Shown: positions 47,009 through 58,535 of the stretch, piece after piece
Numbering within the stretch: the first letter of the stretch is position 1
How the letters are laid out: each line of letters starts with the position of its first letter
Origin: Siphonodentalium dalli
Taxonomy: Eukaryota; Mollusca; Scaphopoda; Gadilida; Siphonodentaliidae
Assembly: GCA_032622095.1 (NCBI GenBank)
Contig: CP136066.1
Location: 187,402,716-187,466,715, forward strand
Direction of reading: 5' to 3'
DNA: 64,000 bases
Position numbers and translations under genes: made by a program
Notes under the pieces: generated by a model
Database searches by the model: none
The model's input: the letters and a program-made list of their open reading frames with translations, nothing else
What the model was told of the DNA's origin: nothing

Positions 47009-48324
47009 TTGTGCGTCGTGGTCAAAACACGCTCAACGGCACATTTCCAGTTGATTGCATCATGTGGGATCAATTGTGCTCTAAGTCGGTCAGAGCACCC
47101 GAATAGTTCTGGACCGAAAAGGAAGTTAACATTACGAGACGAATTGTTCATGGTGCTTGTGAGGTTGAAAGTTGGTTTATTTGTGCGTGATATCTCTGCT
47201 CGTTTTGAAATTTCTGCAGGGCCATTTTCAAAAGTTTACACCACCTGGATAAACTTTCTATATTGTGAATTACTATAATTATTCCCGTTTCCTTCTCAAG
47301 GGAGAATCCGACGTGGAATGCCAAAATCGTTTCACCAATATCCGATAACTAGAATAAGTTTGGACTGCACCGAAGTGTTCGTTGAGATACCATCCGCCAT
47401 GCTTACCCAATCGGAGACGTGGTCGAACTACAAACACCACAATACATACAAAGTGCTTGTTGGTGTTACTCCCAGTGGGACCGTATCATTTATTACGCGC
47501 GCTCCGCGTGTATACTAATGTAGATATTCTAGTTTCGCCTGGGCGTATGGGTGTTTGGGAATTTTTGGGAGGATTAAAAGTCGAACTGCGACCGGAGGCC
47601 GAGTCCGGTAAAAGGTGTAGTTGGGAATTTCAATTTCGTTTATTGTCGTTAACAGTATGTCAATAATGTTGATTTTTGGTTTGTGATAAGCTATGCCAAT
47701 TACAAATAAAAGAAATGATTTGTAAGTCTTATATTTCAACTTTTATAGACATTGTTCGTTCTGCAGCCCACTGGGGGTTGTGGTCGGAGACGACCGAGTC
47801 GGCCGCCGGTTCATTAATTAGGTGCTGGTTGTTATTGTTATTTTATAGGAATTCTGAGTTGGTCATTCGCAAAACCAATATATTTTATATTCTATAATTA
47901 CAATCATGGGTATATAATATATGATCTTGGGCGCGTTACCATTTCTGACATTGGTTTTCTTGTCTCAACACTGTTGGTAGGTAGAGTCTCGGATAAGGAG
48001 ATAGTGAAAGATAGTGGTACCTGAAATTTGCTAGACTCTGGCGACAATGTTATGGCAGATCGAGGATTTGAAATTTCCGATATTTTGCCTGATGGAGTAA
48101 CACTGAATATTCCACCATTCAAACATCACAAGCTACTATCTGCACGGGAAGTGGAAGACATGGTGAACATTGGAAGTGTGAGAATACATGTTGAAATGGA
48201 TATTGGGAGGATAAACAATTACCACATATTAGATGGGGTAATACCACTAAGTTTGAGTCATATTGCTGATCAACTGTTCAGTTATTTCATACTTGACATG
48301 TTTTCTTCCACCAATAGTACCTGA
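47009..48324 (+). pseudogene. ISL2EU-like DDE transposase, broken
   Basis: The helix-turn-helix segment KRKLTLRDELFMVLVRLKVG...DISARF is followed in the same frame, after one TAA (47276-47278), by RISLDCTEVFVE (first catalytic Asp) and HHNTYKVLVGVTPSGTVSFI. After an insert of about 0.4 kb the frame resumes in another register with STLLVGRVSDKEIVKDSG, a further stop, then NVMADRGFEI (second Asp) and LNIPPF, then RIHVEMDIGRIN (catalytic Glu) and HILDGVIPLSL. The order and wording are those of the DDE_Tnp_4 family used by ISL2EU elements. At least three lesions make it dead. A convergent YqaJ exonuclease lies 1 kb downstream. Confidence 0.8.
47500..47940. mobile_element. Family X fragment inserted in the transposase
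   Basis: Within the transposase reading, positions 47575-47935 are the reverse complement of 43480-43835, including CGACCGGAGGCCGAGTCCGG and GTAGTTGGGAATTTCAATTT. The short inverted hexamer ACGCGC/GCGCGT at ~47494 and ~47934 may mark the insert ends. Confidence 0.75.
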
Positions 48325-48345
48325 GTGAATATGGCTATACATTAA

Positions 48346-48931
48346 AGGGGTACTGTACGCCAAATGTTGTTGTTGGTTTCTATAGTCTCCGAGTCGGAGA
48401 ATAAGGTAACAATTTTTCCATTATTTGAAAGTCTGTTGAGTACGAAGTCATGTTACGGATGACAAATTTACCGGAATGCAAAAATACAAATTTTCGTTGT
48501 CGAGTAATTTTTGTAAAGTTTTCAACCAAATGAATAAAATAAAAGTTATATTATATGCATACTAGTCCCATATAATCATTTAAGTTATTGTATCGTCGCT
48601 AGTCAGTGAGTGGCTTGAGTGTTCTCCCCGTATCATCATAATATTTTAAGCGATCGTGTGTGCGATCGGTTTAACAAGCCAGTATCCCTCAATTACTGTT
48701 TTTGATTACGGTAATTCGTAATTTAATTGACGCCATTTTATGGCTCCAGTCATAAATTCAATTTATATCAAATTATTAACTTTTAAATTATTAAATTTTA
48801 AGATAGCCTATTAACCTGAGCGTTTACAGAATATACATCTTCGACTCAAATTACTTATGTTTCTATATATTATCGATATTAGATCGTTGTTGTCACCGGA
48901 AATTTAATGAAAATGGCGTACAGTACCCCTT
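48346..48931. mobile_element. TTAA-flanked MITE (586 bp)
   Basis: The ends AGGGGTACTGTACGCCA are exactly inverted. TTAA flanks both sides (48342-48345 and 48932-48935). It sits about 20 bp past the transposase stop, inside the ISL2EU-like element. The interior is AT-rich and non-coding. Superfamily candidates are piggyBac or Kolobok. Confidence 0.85.
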
Positions 48932-49359
48932 TAATATAAATCAATGAATAGATAGAATATACAAGTCAAAAGGCGTACACGTAACGTACACGTTGTGTCA
49001 GTATTGCCAATGACAGCACATTATATGACTTTTTCTCAGTTATGATATCTTGTTAATCTCGGCAGGAAAATTGAATCATAAATAGTGAGTACTTTTCGAT
49101 CGAGTGAATCCATTTATGACAATGGGACTGACATGTATATTTTCGATGAAAAAACAAGTGGTCTACATCTCTTTAATAAAGACGCGTACTGTGTCTTTGG
49201 AGTTGTAGACATCAAATACATTTTCCTAGATATATAACAGTTATTTAAATTGTGTAATATACAATGCGTTACATATATATTCATGTGACAAATTCATGCA
49301 AACGATGCCATTGGATAAGCAGAATACAATACACTATTTGGAAATTAGTCTTTCTTTCG

Positions 49360-49757
49360 TCAACCTCCATTCACTGCCCCACGTTCAACCCTTCGTGTTA
49401 AAAGTTCTGGAACAAATGCATATTTGTAAAATAAGTCGAATTTGGGCAATATCTGCGAATTCCACATTTCAGTATCGAACATTATTCTATCGACAAATAT
49501 GTCTTTCATACCACTAACATACATCTGTTCCTGTATTTGGAAGAAATAGTTATGAGTCCTGTTGAGTGTATATGACCCATCATCCAGTTTCTTAATGTAA
49601 AAACCCCGATACGAAGAAGCCTGCATGGTCGACTGTAAGTCCATGTTTACTCATTGGACATTTCACTTCTAATCCTCCACTTATCATCACCTGTGCATGT
49701 GGGATCAAAGAACAGGCCGTCTAGACTGGCACCAATACCTGGTCGCGTGGCTGATAA
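49360..49757 (-). pseudogene. YqaJ-type exonuclease fragment, the second ISL2EU gene
   Basis: On the minus strand GIGASLDGLFFDP (catalytic Asp in the ASxDG motif) is followed, after a register change, by GGLEVKCPMSKHGLTVD (the catalytic E-x-K). After another change comes NRTHNYFFQIQEQMYVSG, then VDRIMFDTEMW and LPKFDLFYKYAFVPELLTRR. This is the core order of YqaJ/lambda-exonuclease-like nucleases. The usual DFVVW segment is missing between MYVSG and VDRI. ISL2EU transposons are known, as I recall, to encode such a nuclease beside the transposase, which fits the convergent layout here. The N-terminal part is absent. It is not functional. Confidence 0.78.
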
Positions 49758-49759
49758 AA

Positions 49760-50590
49760 TCACTCCGGGCCGACTAACTCAGACTTGACAATTTTGTGCC
49801 AATTTATATATAATATAAACATCAATCGCTGACTGTTCATAACTTTAGTTTACGATCGATCGTAGGGTGGCTAACTTGATACATGTAGGAAATGCCATTT
49901 AGGCGACCGAAATCGGTCTCCATTTACTCAAACTCAACACTTTATTTTTAGAAAAAATATTCTGTTCAAAATCGTGTCAACTAACTCGATCTGATGTACG
50001 AATCCTCTCCCTTTGAATCTCAACAGTAGATAAAACAATACCTAAAACAATTACAAGTTTACAAGGAATGGAGTTCAGTGCCATCAGTCCTTTTAAATTT
50101 CCATCTATGGGGAACAGTGATTACTGTGGTGATGGGAAAACTGGCAATCTTAAAAATAAAGAGCGTTTAGGAGACTTGGTATTTCTTGCCATCATATGAA
50201 GTGGCAATTTATTCCCACCGGGTGGATTCTATGGGGTAACTTCCATTGTTCTGTGCGCCTCCATACCAAGGGCGACCCCATATTAAGTATAATTCACGTA
50301 CTCAGTCACGTGGGGCAAGCCAGTGAAGCCACGTCAGCATGACCGGTGCAATTAATCAATGTGTACATTAATAGATTTCTGAAAGAATTAAGCCAGAAGG
50401 GTTACATGTTCCAATTTGGTCTGAATGATTTTTGTGTGAAGATTTTACAATTTTTGACGCATTTGAAAGTTTTGAAATGTTCTTGTTATTCCCATCTCAG
50501 CCTTATCACATATCACACATATTGGTCCAACTGTTTGATCGCGAAAACAGCTTACAACAGATCAGATGGCTTAACCCTTTACCCAACAGA
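49760..50590. other. No gene seen
   Basis: Contains the likely right side of the ISL2EU-like element and unassigned DNA. Open frames at 50346-50744 end inside the palindromic MITE copy and are not supported. Confidence 0.35.
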
Positions 50591-50594
50591 ACGG

Positions 50595-50803
50595 CCCTGT
50601 GCCAATGCATTCTCTTATATATGCGAGTCGACCATAGGTCGCCTCGCATATATAAAAGAATGCATTGGCTTAACACATATTAAAAATGATCAAATTGTCA
50701 AAGAATGTAGAAAATATTATAATAAAAAATGGTATAAATGTTAAAAAAAAGATTTTTTTTAGGCCAATGCATTCTCTTATATATGCGAGGCATTGGCACA
50801 GGG
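50595..50803. mobile_element. Shortened copy of the palindromic MITE
   Basis: The same CCCTGTGCCAATGCATTCTC ends as 29882-30251. The left arm keeps its inner palindrome; the right arm has lost most of it (TTATATATGCGAGG runs directly into CATTGGCACAGGG). No TA duplication is visible. Confidence 0.8.
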
Positions 50804-50959
50804 CATAACAGATCAGCTGGCTCAATGTTGATTTTTTATGGCTATATTCATGTACAGTGTCGACGGCGTCGTGAAGAGACATGTAAAATGCAGTCAGACC
50901 ATCCTGTTCGACTGGCAACACTCAACCACGGCGTGACAGGGTAGATTAAAGTTTCTACC

Positions 50960-51430
50960 AAAATAATAGACATATTTTTGTGTCATATTTCGATTCTGAC
51001 GATCAAAAATACATGCATGGGTAAATGTATTGAAGTCAAAGAATATATAGAACATCCCTTGTGCCATCAGTGTATATATATATATATTATATGGAATACG
51101 AACTCGTGATGGGTCGATGTGAAGAAAACATCACCAGAGCTCCCGCACTGAAACTGTATACAAAAGAAAAGGCGTCGCTATTCAGCGTGTCTATCGCTCG
51201 ATACAAATCACGTGACCATCTCAGTCGTATATCACGTCGTGATCAAACATTTATTCTATACGGCGTATCCCGCTCGTATATTCCAGTTAAGCATCTTGAA
51301 CATCTACTTTATAATTTAAATTCGAATCCAGAAGGTTGGGCGTGACAAAGCTGGCATGTAAAATCTAAGTAAAAGAGATCGGAGTACCAACATTAAACGA
51401 AGTATCACATGGAATTCGTGCAATCGTGCA
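50960..51430. other. Family M fragment and 5' flank of the PAN exon
   Basis: At ~50975-51055 a piece of family M (GATCAAAA.TACATG..GGGTAAATG) is present. The 94-codon frame at 51061-51345 has no recognisable domain. It could be upstream leader sequence. Confidence 0.45.
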
Positions 51431-51797
51431 ATGGAGAGCGTTTTCACTCTGAATCTCGTTCTGATAACCTTCGTCGATGAGCTAGCAAGTCAACCGGTTT
51501 CAGTGCCGGAGCCCACAGAGCCGATACCTGTACCAAAATCATTATTACAGACGTGTAAATTCAATGAGATCTCAACATTAGATGGTATATATACTCCAGG
51601 TTTCTTTGACAGCAAGATATATTTCGGAGTTTCCAGCGACCAGCAATGTGCAGCACAGTGTATGCGGAGTGGTTGTGTGTCGTTCATTCGTAATTCGGGG
51701 AAGAACATTTGTTATTTATATGATTGGCCCTTGACACCATCGTGTCCAAATAACACGATTGGAGAAGACAGTGTGACATACCGTGCTGTGGGTGATG
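51431..51797 (+). CDS. PAN/Apple-domain exon with signal-like N-terminus
   Basis: The ATG at 51431 opens a hydrophobic N-terminus (residues 1-20) that may be a weak signal peptide, then a Pro-rich linker (24-37) and a PAN/Apple-like domain from residue ~41. Cysteines at 42, 73, 77, 82, 94 and 105 follow the PAN pattern, with DQQCAAQCMRSGCVSF as the core. The reading ends at ATG|GTAAGT, a consensus splice donor at 51797/51798, leaving a phase-1 intron as usual for extracellular modules. Beyond it the frame runs on to 51997 but loses domain character, so the exon end is preferred. PAN domains bind protein or carbohydrate outside the cell. The downstream exons were not found. A decayed relative lies at 55237-55318. 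Confidence 0.7.
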
Positions 51798-52297
51798 GTA
51801 AGTACCCGTTTGCTAATAGTTTATGTGTTCACGCGTTGGCAAGTTTGGAGTTTGGGGATGATACCCGGGAAGATTTGAAAGGGCTGTCAACCCTCTCATA
51901 CAACCCACTTTTGGATGCTGTAATTACTATCTGCCCGTGCACAGTAGGTGTTTGCCTACTGTGCATGGGGTGGATGCCACCACAGCAAGAAGCATAGCCC
52001 CCCCCCCCCATTCCGAACCTGGACCGGGGATGAAGACTTACCTTGTTTTCTTTTATGAGTTTTGTGTGTTGATATATATATTATTTTGAGTTATGAATGG
52101 TTGTTGTAATTTAGTGTCCTATTTTGTGCTTGCATGGACTCCAGATCCCTTAGTCTGTTGTATTCCGGGATTGTATTACGGACTCATGCTAGGAAGAGGG
52201 TGCAATGCCAGCCGGTTGACTTAAGGTCGGTCGGGGCTCCTCAACTCTTGGTGGTGCAATGCCGCCTTTAACGCGCTGGAAATTTGCCTGGCAATTA
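51798..52297. other. Probable intron of the PAN gene
   Basis: Follows the splice donor. It has a C-tract at ~52000 and no coding signal. Confidence 0.35.
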
Positions 52298-54466
52298 TAG
52301 TCTGGTCGTTGAGACTCGGTTTTTAGGTGAACCTAGAACAAATTGTTTACAAGCTGTTTTCGGTGTCATTCGACGCGGAAAATCATCAGGAACAACATAT
52401 CCAAAATCCGCGTTGGGGAAACTTTGTTATCCACGATGGCGTCCAACATGGTTGTCTATACTACATCAGTTCTCGATATAAGTCATTATACGATATATAG
52501 TGGCATCAGAATTACGCCGTTATATCAGTTTGTGTTAAATTAGAATGCGGGAGCGAGTAGAGTGACACGGACAGAAAATTATACAATCGTGGCCATGAAA
52601 TGGCTGTCAAAATGGCAGCAACTCCAAACCATACCACGTAGAAAGCAACATATTGGGTAACCACATAAGAGTGAAATACGCATTGGCAATATACAAGTCG
52701 GTTGTTAAATATCTTTAAAGCTACACATATCATTAAAACAGATCAATCTGGAGGATCATCGGTCACTGCACAGCAAGTCAACCCCCAATGATTAACGTCT
52801 TTAACGTTTGTGTGTTCTGCTTATCCAACATCCAACTGTTGGGCAAAACAAAAATAGCTCGTGCATGCAACACACGAACTAATGTTTCGCCTCACAGTGC
52901 ATGGTAGTTTCATTCGGCATGGTGATTAAATATTGAATGCAACGCCGAAATTTAAGTGCATACTCTTGAGGTATAAATACTAGTTATATTTCCGGAATTG
53001 TCAACACTCCCGGTGATAATAAACGATACACGTATGTCGCAATGGTTATTATACTGTAAAGAAACACTCATATCTTCAATGGATTAGCACCGAATCTCAC
53101 CAGGTGAAAGAGACTGTACATAGTACATTGTATGTAAGACTAATTTTTATTCTGTTACCAACCCGGTTTCTTAGTAGACAAATTTTTTAAAATTACTTCA
53201 GTGGCCACTTTACAACTAGAATAAGCTACAGCGCAATGCACACTATTAGTTTTAAGAATATTTTTGTTTGAAAATATATTACCATTACCACCCACGTAAT
53301 CGTGCTAAATATCAGGTGATCGTCGTTTAAGATGTTATTCCAACGTTGAACATTCACCCAATATTGTTAGTTGTGGTTCTGTGTGCAACAGACATGTGTA
53401 ACACTATGGAGAATGGGTAAACGCGGTGATGCGATTGAAGACAACGTAGTATGTTTCGCGTAGATGTGGCCTTGGTGAATTCAACCAAATATAATTTCCA
53501 GGTATAAACACAGTCTCTGTCACAGATTATGTAGGCAATTATGGTCAAGTTTTGAATTTATTGAAGACAGTCTATGGTACTCATTTGTGATTTAATAAAT
53601 TTAGTTCATGGTATACCATCACGCATTCTTGTGATAAAAGCGAAATATTCGTGTTTTATCACTTGATCTGAGGCAACTATAACTAATATTTTGAGAAACG
53701 TACAATAGCAACTACGCATTCTCCCCAGTACAATATGAACATAATTCATACCGTTTTATAGCAATTAATTTGTAAAGGTTTTATACCGTAGATATCAAAA
53801 TAAATGGTGATCGGTCTCATTCGTGAGACTGCTCTGACTACATATATTTCTGCTTCTAGAGAAAGGCCGCATAGTCAATACATCCCTACTAAATCCCGTT
53901 TAGCTGTTTAATTACACATATATCACACGATTCAAGTTTAGCGGTACAGATAAAACTGCGTCATTTTTCTGTTTCTGGGTGTCCAAAAGTCCAGATTTAA
54001 CCGTTCCACAAGACCCTGATTTCGCTTGCTCTCTCGTGAGATACATCAGAAAGAATTCGTACATCTCTAATCAAAAGTTTCTCTTATACCTGTAGTCATT
54101 CTTCCTCGCAATATTCGAGCGTTTGTTCACTCGTATAGGACTAGCTATTCAATTTTGCACTAAATGTAAATTCCATTCGATTTTGTCCATTTTGGTGGCC
54201 ATTTTGGGAAATATATTCTACATATATGGTTTACGACTAAGCAATGTTTGTGTATATTTCAATTTATTACGAATTTGGCATTAATTGGAGCACCTGCCGC
54301 AGAATTTCAGTATTTTCCGATAACAACAGACATTATAGAGAATTTTCCCCAAAGCGGATTTTAGCGGATTTTGGATATGTTGTTCCCTACATTCTGCCCG
54401 ACAATATGACACCGAAAACCGCTTGTAAACAATTTGTTCTAGGTCCATGCTTCAACGACCAGACTA
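52298..54466. mobile_element. 2.2-kb relative of the 7.85-kb TIR element
   Basis: The left end TAGTCTGGTCGTTGA and the right end inverse are flanked by TTA on both sides (52295-52297 and 54467-54469). The arms match over ~130 bp, including ACCTAGAACAAATTGTTTAC. The first 11 bases and an AACCTAGAA box are shared with the 7.85-kb element at 11893, so both belong to one family. The interior shows no transposase. Confidence 0.75.
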
Positions 54467-54527
54467 TTATATAGCCAATTCACAGTAGAACGCGTATACT
54501 GTAGTGTGCGATAGGGTATTATGTAAA

Positions 54528-54592
54528 TATAATCACACACACTCTACATTCACACAATTAGCGCCCGTAAGAATCAATACTAATCGCGAATC
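54528..54592. repeat. Copy of the left flank of the 28.8-kb MITE
   Basis: ACAATTAGCGCCCGTAAGAA and GATACTGT match 28771-28836. The two copies part where the MITE begins, so this is a MITE-free relative of that site. Confidence 0.7.
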
Positions 54593-54889
54593 ATTCACGA
54601 TACTGTTTACATGAATGCTTCCAAGGTTTATCAAGCAATAACTGGAGCTTCAATTTCATAAAGCATACGCCACTTCAAGTCGATTACGCGCTCACCGCGT
54701 GTTGTTATGTTGGGCGAACTTTTTAACTTCAGCTGTCGTGTTTTCCAATCGGTTGTTTTTACGCCGGTTTGTTTATATTTGTGCGTGATTTTATACCGGG
54801 CTCATATCAATTATATAATTTAATACTGGCAAAAATCATAGAGATATTTCAGTTTGATTTGCAGTAAATCCACTTGTATATGATCATAT

Positions 54890-55060
54890 ATGATTATAAG
54901 GAATGACTGGACGATCGATCGGGGGTCATTGGGTTTTGACCGGTAGAGTAATTAGACAAAGTTTGTGCGAAACCCTTCGGGGTGCATACATTTTGATTAA
55001 TTACTCTGCCGGTTAAAACCCAATGACTACAATCGATCTTCCATTCATTTATTATAAATA
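54890..55060. mobile_element. Fold-back element (~165 bp)
   Basis: GTCATTGGGTTTTGACCGG and AGAGTAATTA are matched inversely by TAATTACTCT and CCGGTTAAAACCCAATGAC, with further outward matching around GATCGAT. The loop is ~45 bp. Confidence 0.7.
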
Positions 55061-55236
55061 CTGAACGACAAACTACTTATTAATGTACACGTACAACAGT
55101 TTACTACATGCGAAATTCCTCAAGTTGTTACTTAACGGACATTTGCCCGAATTTATCGTGGCAAGAGTCAATTATGCACTAACTGGTGTCATTTCATCGT
55201 TCTAATGTGCGATAAAACAATCGGAAACCAATAACA

Positions 55237-55318
55237 CAGGGGAAGACTTGTTATTTTTGCGATTGCCCCCTGACGTCATTGTGTCCAAATTAATAACGTG
55301 CCGCGCTGTGGATGACGC
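55237..55318 (+). pseudogene. Decayed relative of the PAN exon
   Basis: GGGGAAGA.TTGTTATTT, GATTG.CCC.TGAC, CATTGTGTCCAAAT and CGTGC.GCTGTGG follow the order of 51698-51797. The match is shorter, has internal deletions and lacks the GTAAGT donor. It suggests an old tandem duplication of the exon, about 3.5 kb apart. Confidence 0.6.
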
Positions 55319-55324
55319 TGAATA

Positions 55325-56445
55325 TATGGTTTACTTTATGTAGGTTCCGATTTTGTCGTGGTACACTTCGTGCATGGTCAAACTATTCAACAGTAAATTA
55401 CATCCCTGACACGACACATCTTGTAGCTGGGAATTTCAGACCGAAAATAGTTTGAAATTGTTCTGATTGTTTGACATCATGTAACATTCAATATACATTG
55501 TCAAGACAATACGCTATAGCTGTATATGTCTGGGTACTCACCATATGGTGAGGTAAATATAAATAAAACAAATCTAAACTTAAAATCTTTAAAAACTTAT
55601 AATATACGTCTTTTCTATAATAGTCATTCATAAATGCCGGAGTCGATCCCTAAAATTTCAACGCCAAATGATCGAGTAAAGGCTATATTTTACAAATCTG
55701 GTACACAATTTCTAAGATAAACTGTTCAACAACTGATAAAACAGACGACGGCCAAAAGATCCACCGAGGAGAGCACTTTAGTACAGGAGAAAAATAGACC
55801 GTCGAGGTTAAACTCACTATTTATTTACAAAAACAAAAACAAAGCAACACCCAACTTCGATATGTATATCGACCGATTGATGTTAATCTGCCCAAAATCA
55901 ATCATATATTTGAATCCAAGTCTTCACTCTTTTCCTATATTTAAGATAATTACGAATTACAATATAGAATCAAGACATTAAAGACATATTATGTACTTGT
56001 TCGGGTGCGTGAAACTGAGAAGTTAGTATTCAGTCGTTATGACAACTGGAGGAATGTAACATTCTATACTAACATCGCCGAAACCGGTAAAGCTGTATGT
56101 ACATACATGTAATAAATATGCAACAATGAACGGATACCTTTCCGAAGGCTTAATTCTCTAACTATTCCATTCTTCACGTCAGCAGTCACGTACCTCAGAG
56201 GAGAATTTCTTCCCTTTTAAAAAATATATATATAACGAAGCATCATATTATCTTTAACTAACGGAATTGTACTTCTCATTTCGTTAGCTTTGGTCAAGAT
56301 GCATTTCCTATGGATGCTGTCGTTCAAATTTGGTTTTCTATGATGAAATGCCTACAAAAAATACCAAGCGAACTTGCGAATGTGCGTGTGAAGCTACAAT
56401 AGCGTGGTGACTATCCTCGATTTGATGACCAAATGATCGCACAGT
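55325..56445. other. No gene seen
   Basis: AT-rich DNA. A 16-bp palindrome CTCACCATATGGTGAG lies at ~55548. No coding region is supported. Confidence 0.4.
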
Positions 56446-56453
56446 CTCTTTTA

Positions 56454-57076
56454 CACCTGATACAGACCAATGTTACTCTGTAGTAATACAAAACTATTAG
56501 TTAAAATTCCTCAGTGATATAGGGTATGTGGCATGCCACGCCAGCCGTCGAGGCATGCCACATGTTCTTTGACAAGCTAAAATCATAACATTGCCACAGG
56601 GTAATAACTCTATAAAGAATGTATATTTACTAAATAACGCCGATTTGTATTAGAAATAACAACACCACAATAGATCAACTGTGGTGAAATATAAGTCAAA
56701 TTCTTCTCTTGGGTGGGTGGGCCTGGGGGAGGTTTGGGGTACGCTCTTTAAAAAAAACTTCTCCAAATATGCCCGTTATTTCGTCAAAAACACTTCTTCA
56801 AATATCTCCGTTATTTAGTTAATAAAAATAATTTCTTATTTCATAATTCGCGCTATTTCGTAATTTCGATGCATTTTTTATTCCGCAATTTCGCTGTATT
56901 TTCCTATTTCGCTTTTTCGTGGTATTTCATATTTCGATAATTCGCTATATTTGACATATTATGGGATATTGGCATGCCTCAACGGCTGGCGTGGCATGCC
57001 ACATACCCTTTATCACTGAGGAATTTTAACTAATAGTTTTGTATTACTACAGAGTAACATTGGTCTGTATCAGGTG
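56454..57076. mobile_element. 623-bp MITE with perfect 8-bp duplication CTCTTTTA
   Basis: The ends CACCTGATACAGACCAATG are inverted, with near-identity for over 110 bp. CTCTTTTA occurs at 56446-56453 and 57077-57084. Each arm also holds an internal hairpin (TGGCATGCC facing GGCATGCCA). An 8-bp duplication occurs in hAT, P and Merlin groups; the terminus does not decide between them. The high arm identity suggests a fairly recent origin. Confidence 0.88.
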
Positions 57077-57084
57077 CTCTTTTA

Positions 57085-58055
57085 AATATATAAATATCCA
57101 GGACAGAAATGCATAATTGCTCTTTGCAATAAGTAATCTTATTGACAAAAACATATATTCATGTTAACCCTTCCATCACTGGAGCTTTCCAAACTCCATG
57201 CAGGGTTTACCTACCTTGATAAATCGGTAAGACGAAAGAAGTATGACTGGTGCGCTCTGGTAGGTTGACGAAGAAATGGCAACCAGTTGAGATGCGGTTA
57301 CGAAATTTTATCCGCAATTACGTTATGGGACCGGAGTCGTCCACGTAGCGATATTGGCATTAACGAAATGTCGTTTTGAAGTTTAATGGCGGACTTTACG
57401 AAAGTGTCTCGACTGCGTTGTATTTTGCCCTCTTATCACATTATTATTTCAATGATGATTATGTGCGGTTTATTTTCACCTTTGCACTGCAAATACACTG
57501 CACGGTAAAGGTAACTTAGGTGTTTGTCGTTATTTATTATAGGATTATTTGTTATTTTATGACATCGATTGTTGGCAAAAACAAGGTCAAACTTTGAATT
57601 GCATGATTATTTTTTCATTTGAGTTCTGGTAGAGATTGGGATCTTCCTTTTCATATCATTATCTGAATATTATTTTCACAATAGTTTCCAATGATTAGAC
57701 CGTTTCCAATGTTTTCCGTCAAATTTTGATTAAACGTTGGTGTCTTATTGGACTAATTGGAATTGTACGTGTAATTTGACGGTGACGGTGATGTTTACAG
57801 AACAAAGGTTTTAAAACACTGAATAGTTATGCATATAGGATAATTCCCCGAGCTGTCGGATATTCGGAAAAATAATTAACCGAGGCGAAGCCGATGTGTT
57901 AATAAAAACAAAAATTCTACCTATTTTCCCATGTTCTTCTTAGTGATGATGTTTTCAAAATGGCAGATCAAGAATTCCGAAGGTAGTTGGTTCGAACCCA
58001 TGTTCAGACTGATAGGCTTTCTAACTCTTGGTGAAAGGGCTTCCTTTTTAATGAT
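57085..58055. other. No gene seen
   Basis: No coding region or clear repeat. A GGTTCGAACCC box at ~57989 resembles a B-box and may be a SINE remnant. Confidence 0.4.
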
Positions 58056-58260
58056 GTTCCCGTAGCCGATGTGGTTAGGTTGTGGATAAGATCATCACAA
58101 TCTGGGCTCGACGAGGTTGGCACGGGTTCGAACCCCGGCATGGATGAAAATCGGGACCGTTTTTCAAGCTTAATTTGGTTTGAGGGACAACTCAATGTAC
58201 CATTCCGATCGACACATAGCCATTTCGTTAAGAAAGGAAACACCACAATGTACTTCCACC
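58056..58260 (+). repeat. tRNA-derived SINE
   Basis: The A-box-like TAGCCGATGTGGTTAGG (~58064) and a perfect B-box GGGTTCGAACCCC (~58124) stand about 60 bp apart, followed by a non-tRNA body (AAAATCGGGACCG...). The D-loop and T-loop signals fit RNA polymerase III promotion. A diverged copy lies at 60529-60690, and a body fragment on the opposite strand at 58450-58530. Confidence 0.78.
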
Positions 58261-58269
58261 GTAATTGCA

Positions 58270-58352
58270 TCTGTGACCATACGATTACTGGTATTACGAT
58301 TACTGGTATTACGATTACTGACTGGTATTACGATTACTGGTATTACGATTAC
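58270..58352. repeat. 15-bp minisatellite
   Basis: About five copies of GATTACTGGTATTAC, with one irregular unit. Confidence 0.85.
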
Positions 58353-58449
58353 TGGTACTGGCGTATGTGTATATATCAGAGTTATGGAGACACGGACTCA
58401 GTATGAATGTTCATTGTTTCATATTTGCTTAATTCGCTGAGTGTGAACC

Positions 58450-58535
58450 AATTCTCATTTCTTATCGAAATGGCTATGTGTCGATCGGAATGGTACATTG
58501 AGACGTCCCTCAAACCAAATAAAACTTTAAAATCG
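58450..58535 (-). repeat. SINE body fragment, inverted
   Basis: The reverse complement of ~58176-58250 (AATGGTACATTGAG, GATCGGAATGG, GAAATGGCTATGTGTCGAT). With the SINE at 58056 it forms an inverted pair around the minisatellite. Confidence 0.75.

Noticed and set aside
51061-51345. 94-codon frame upstream of the PAN exon as a gene
   Set aside because: No domain, low complexity at its start, adjacent to a repeat fragment.
58064-58137. Functional tRNA gene
   Set aside because: A- and B-boxes are present but the sequence does not give a plausible cloverleaf and continues into a SINE body.
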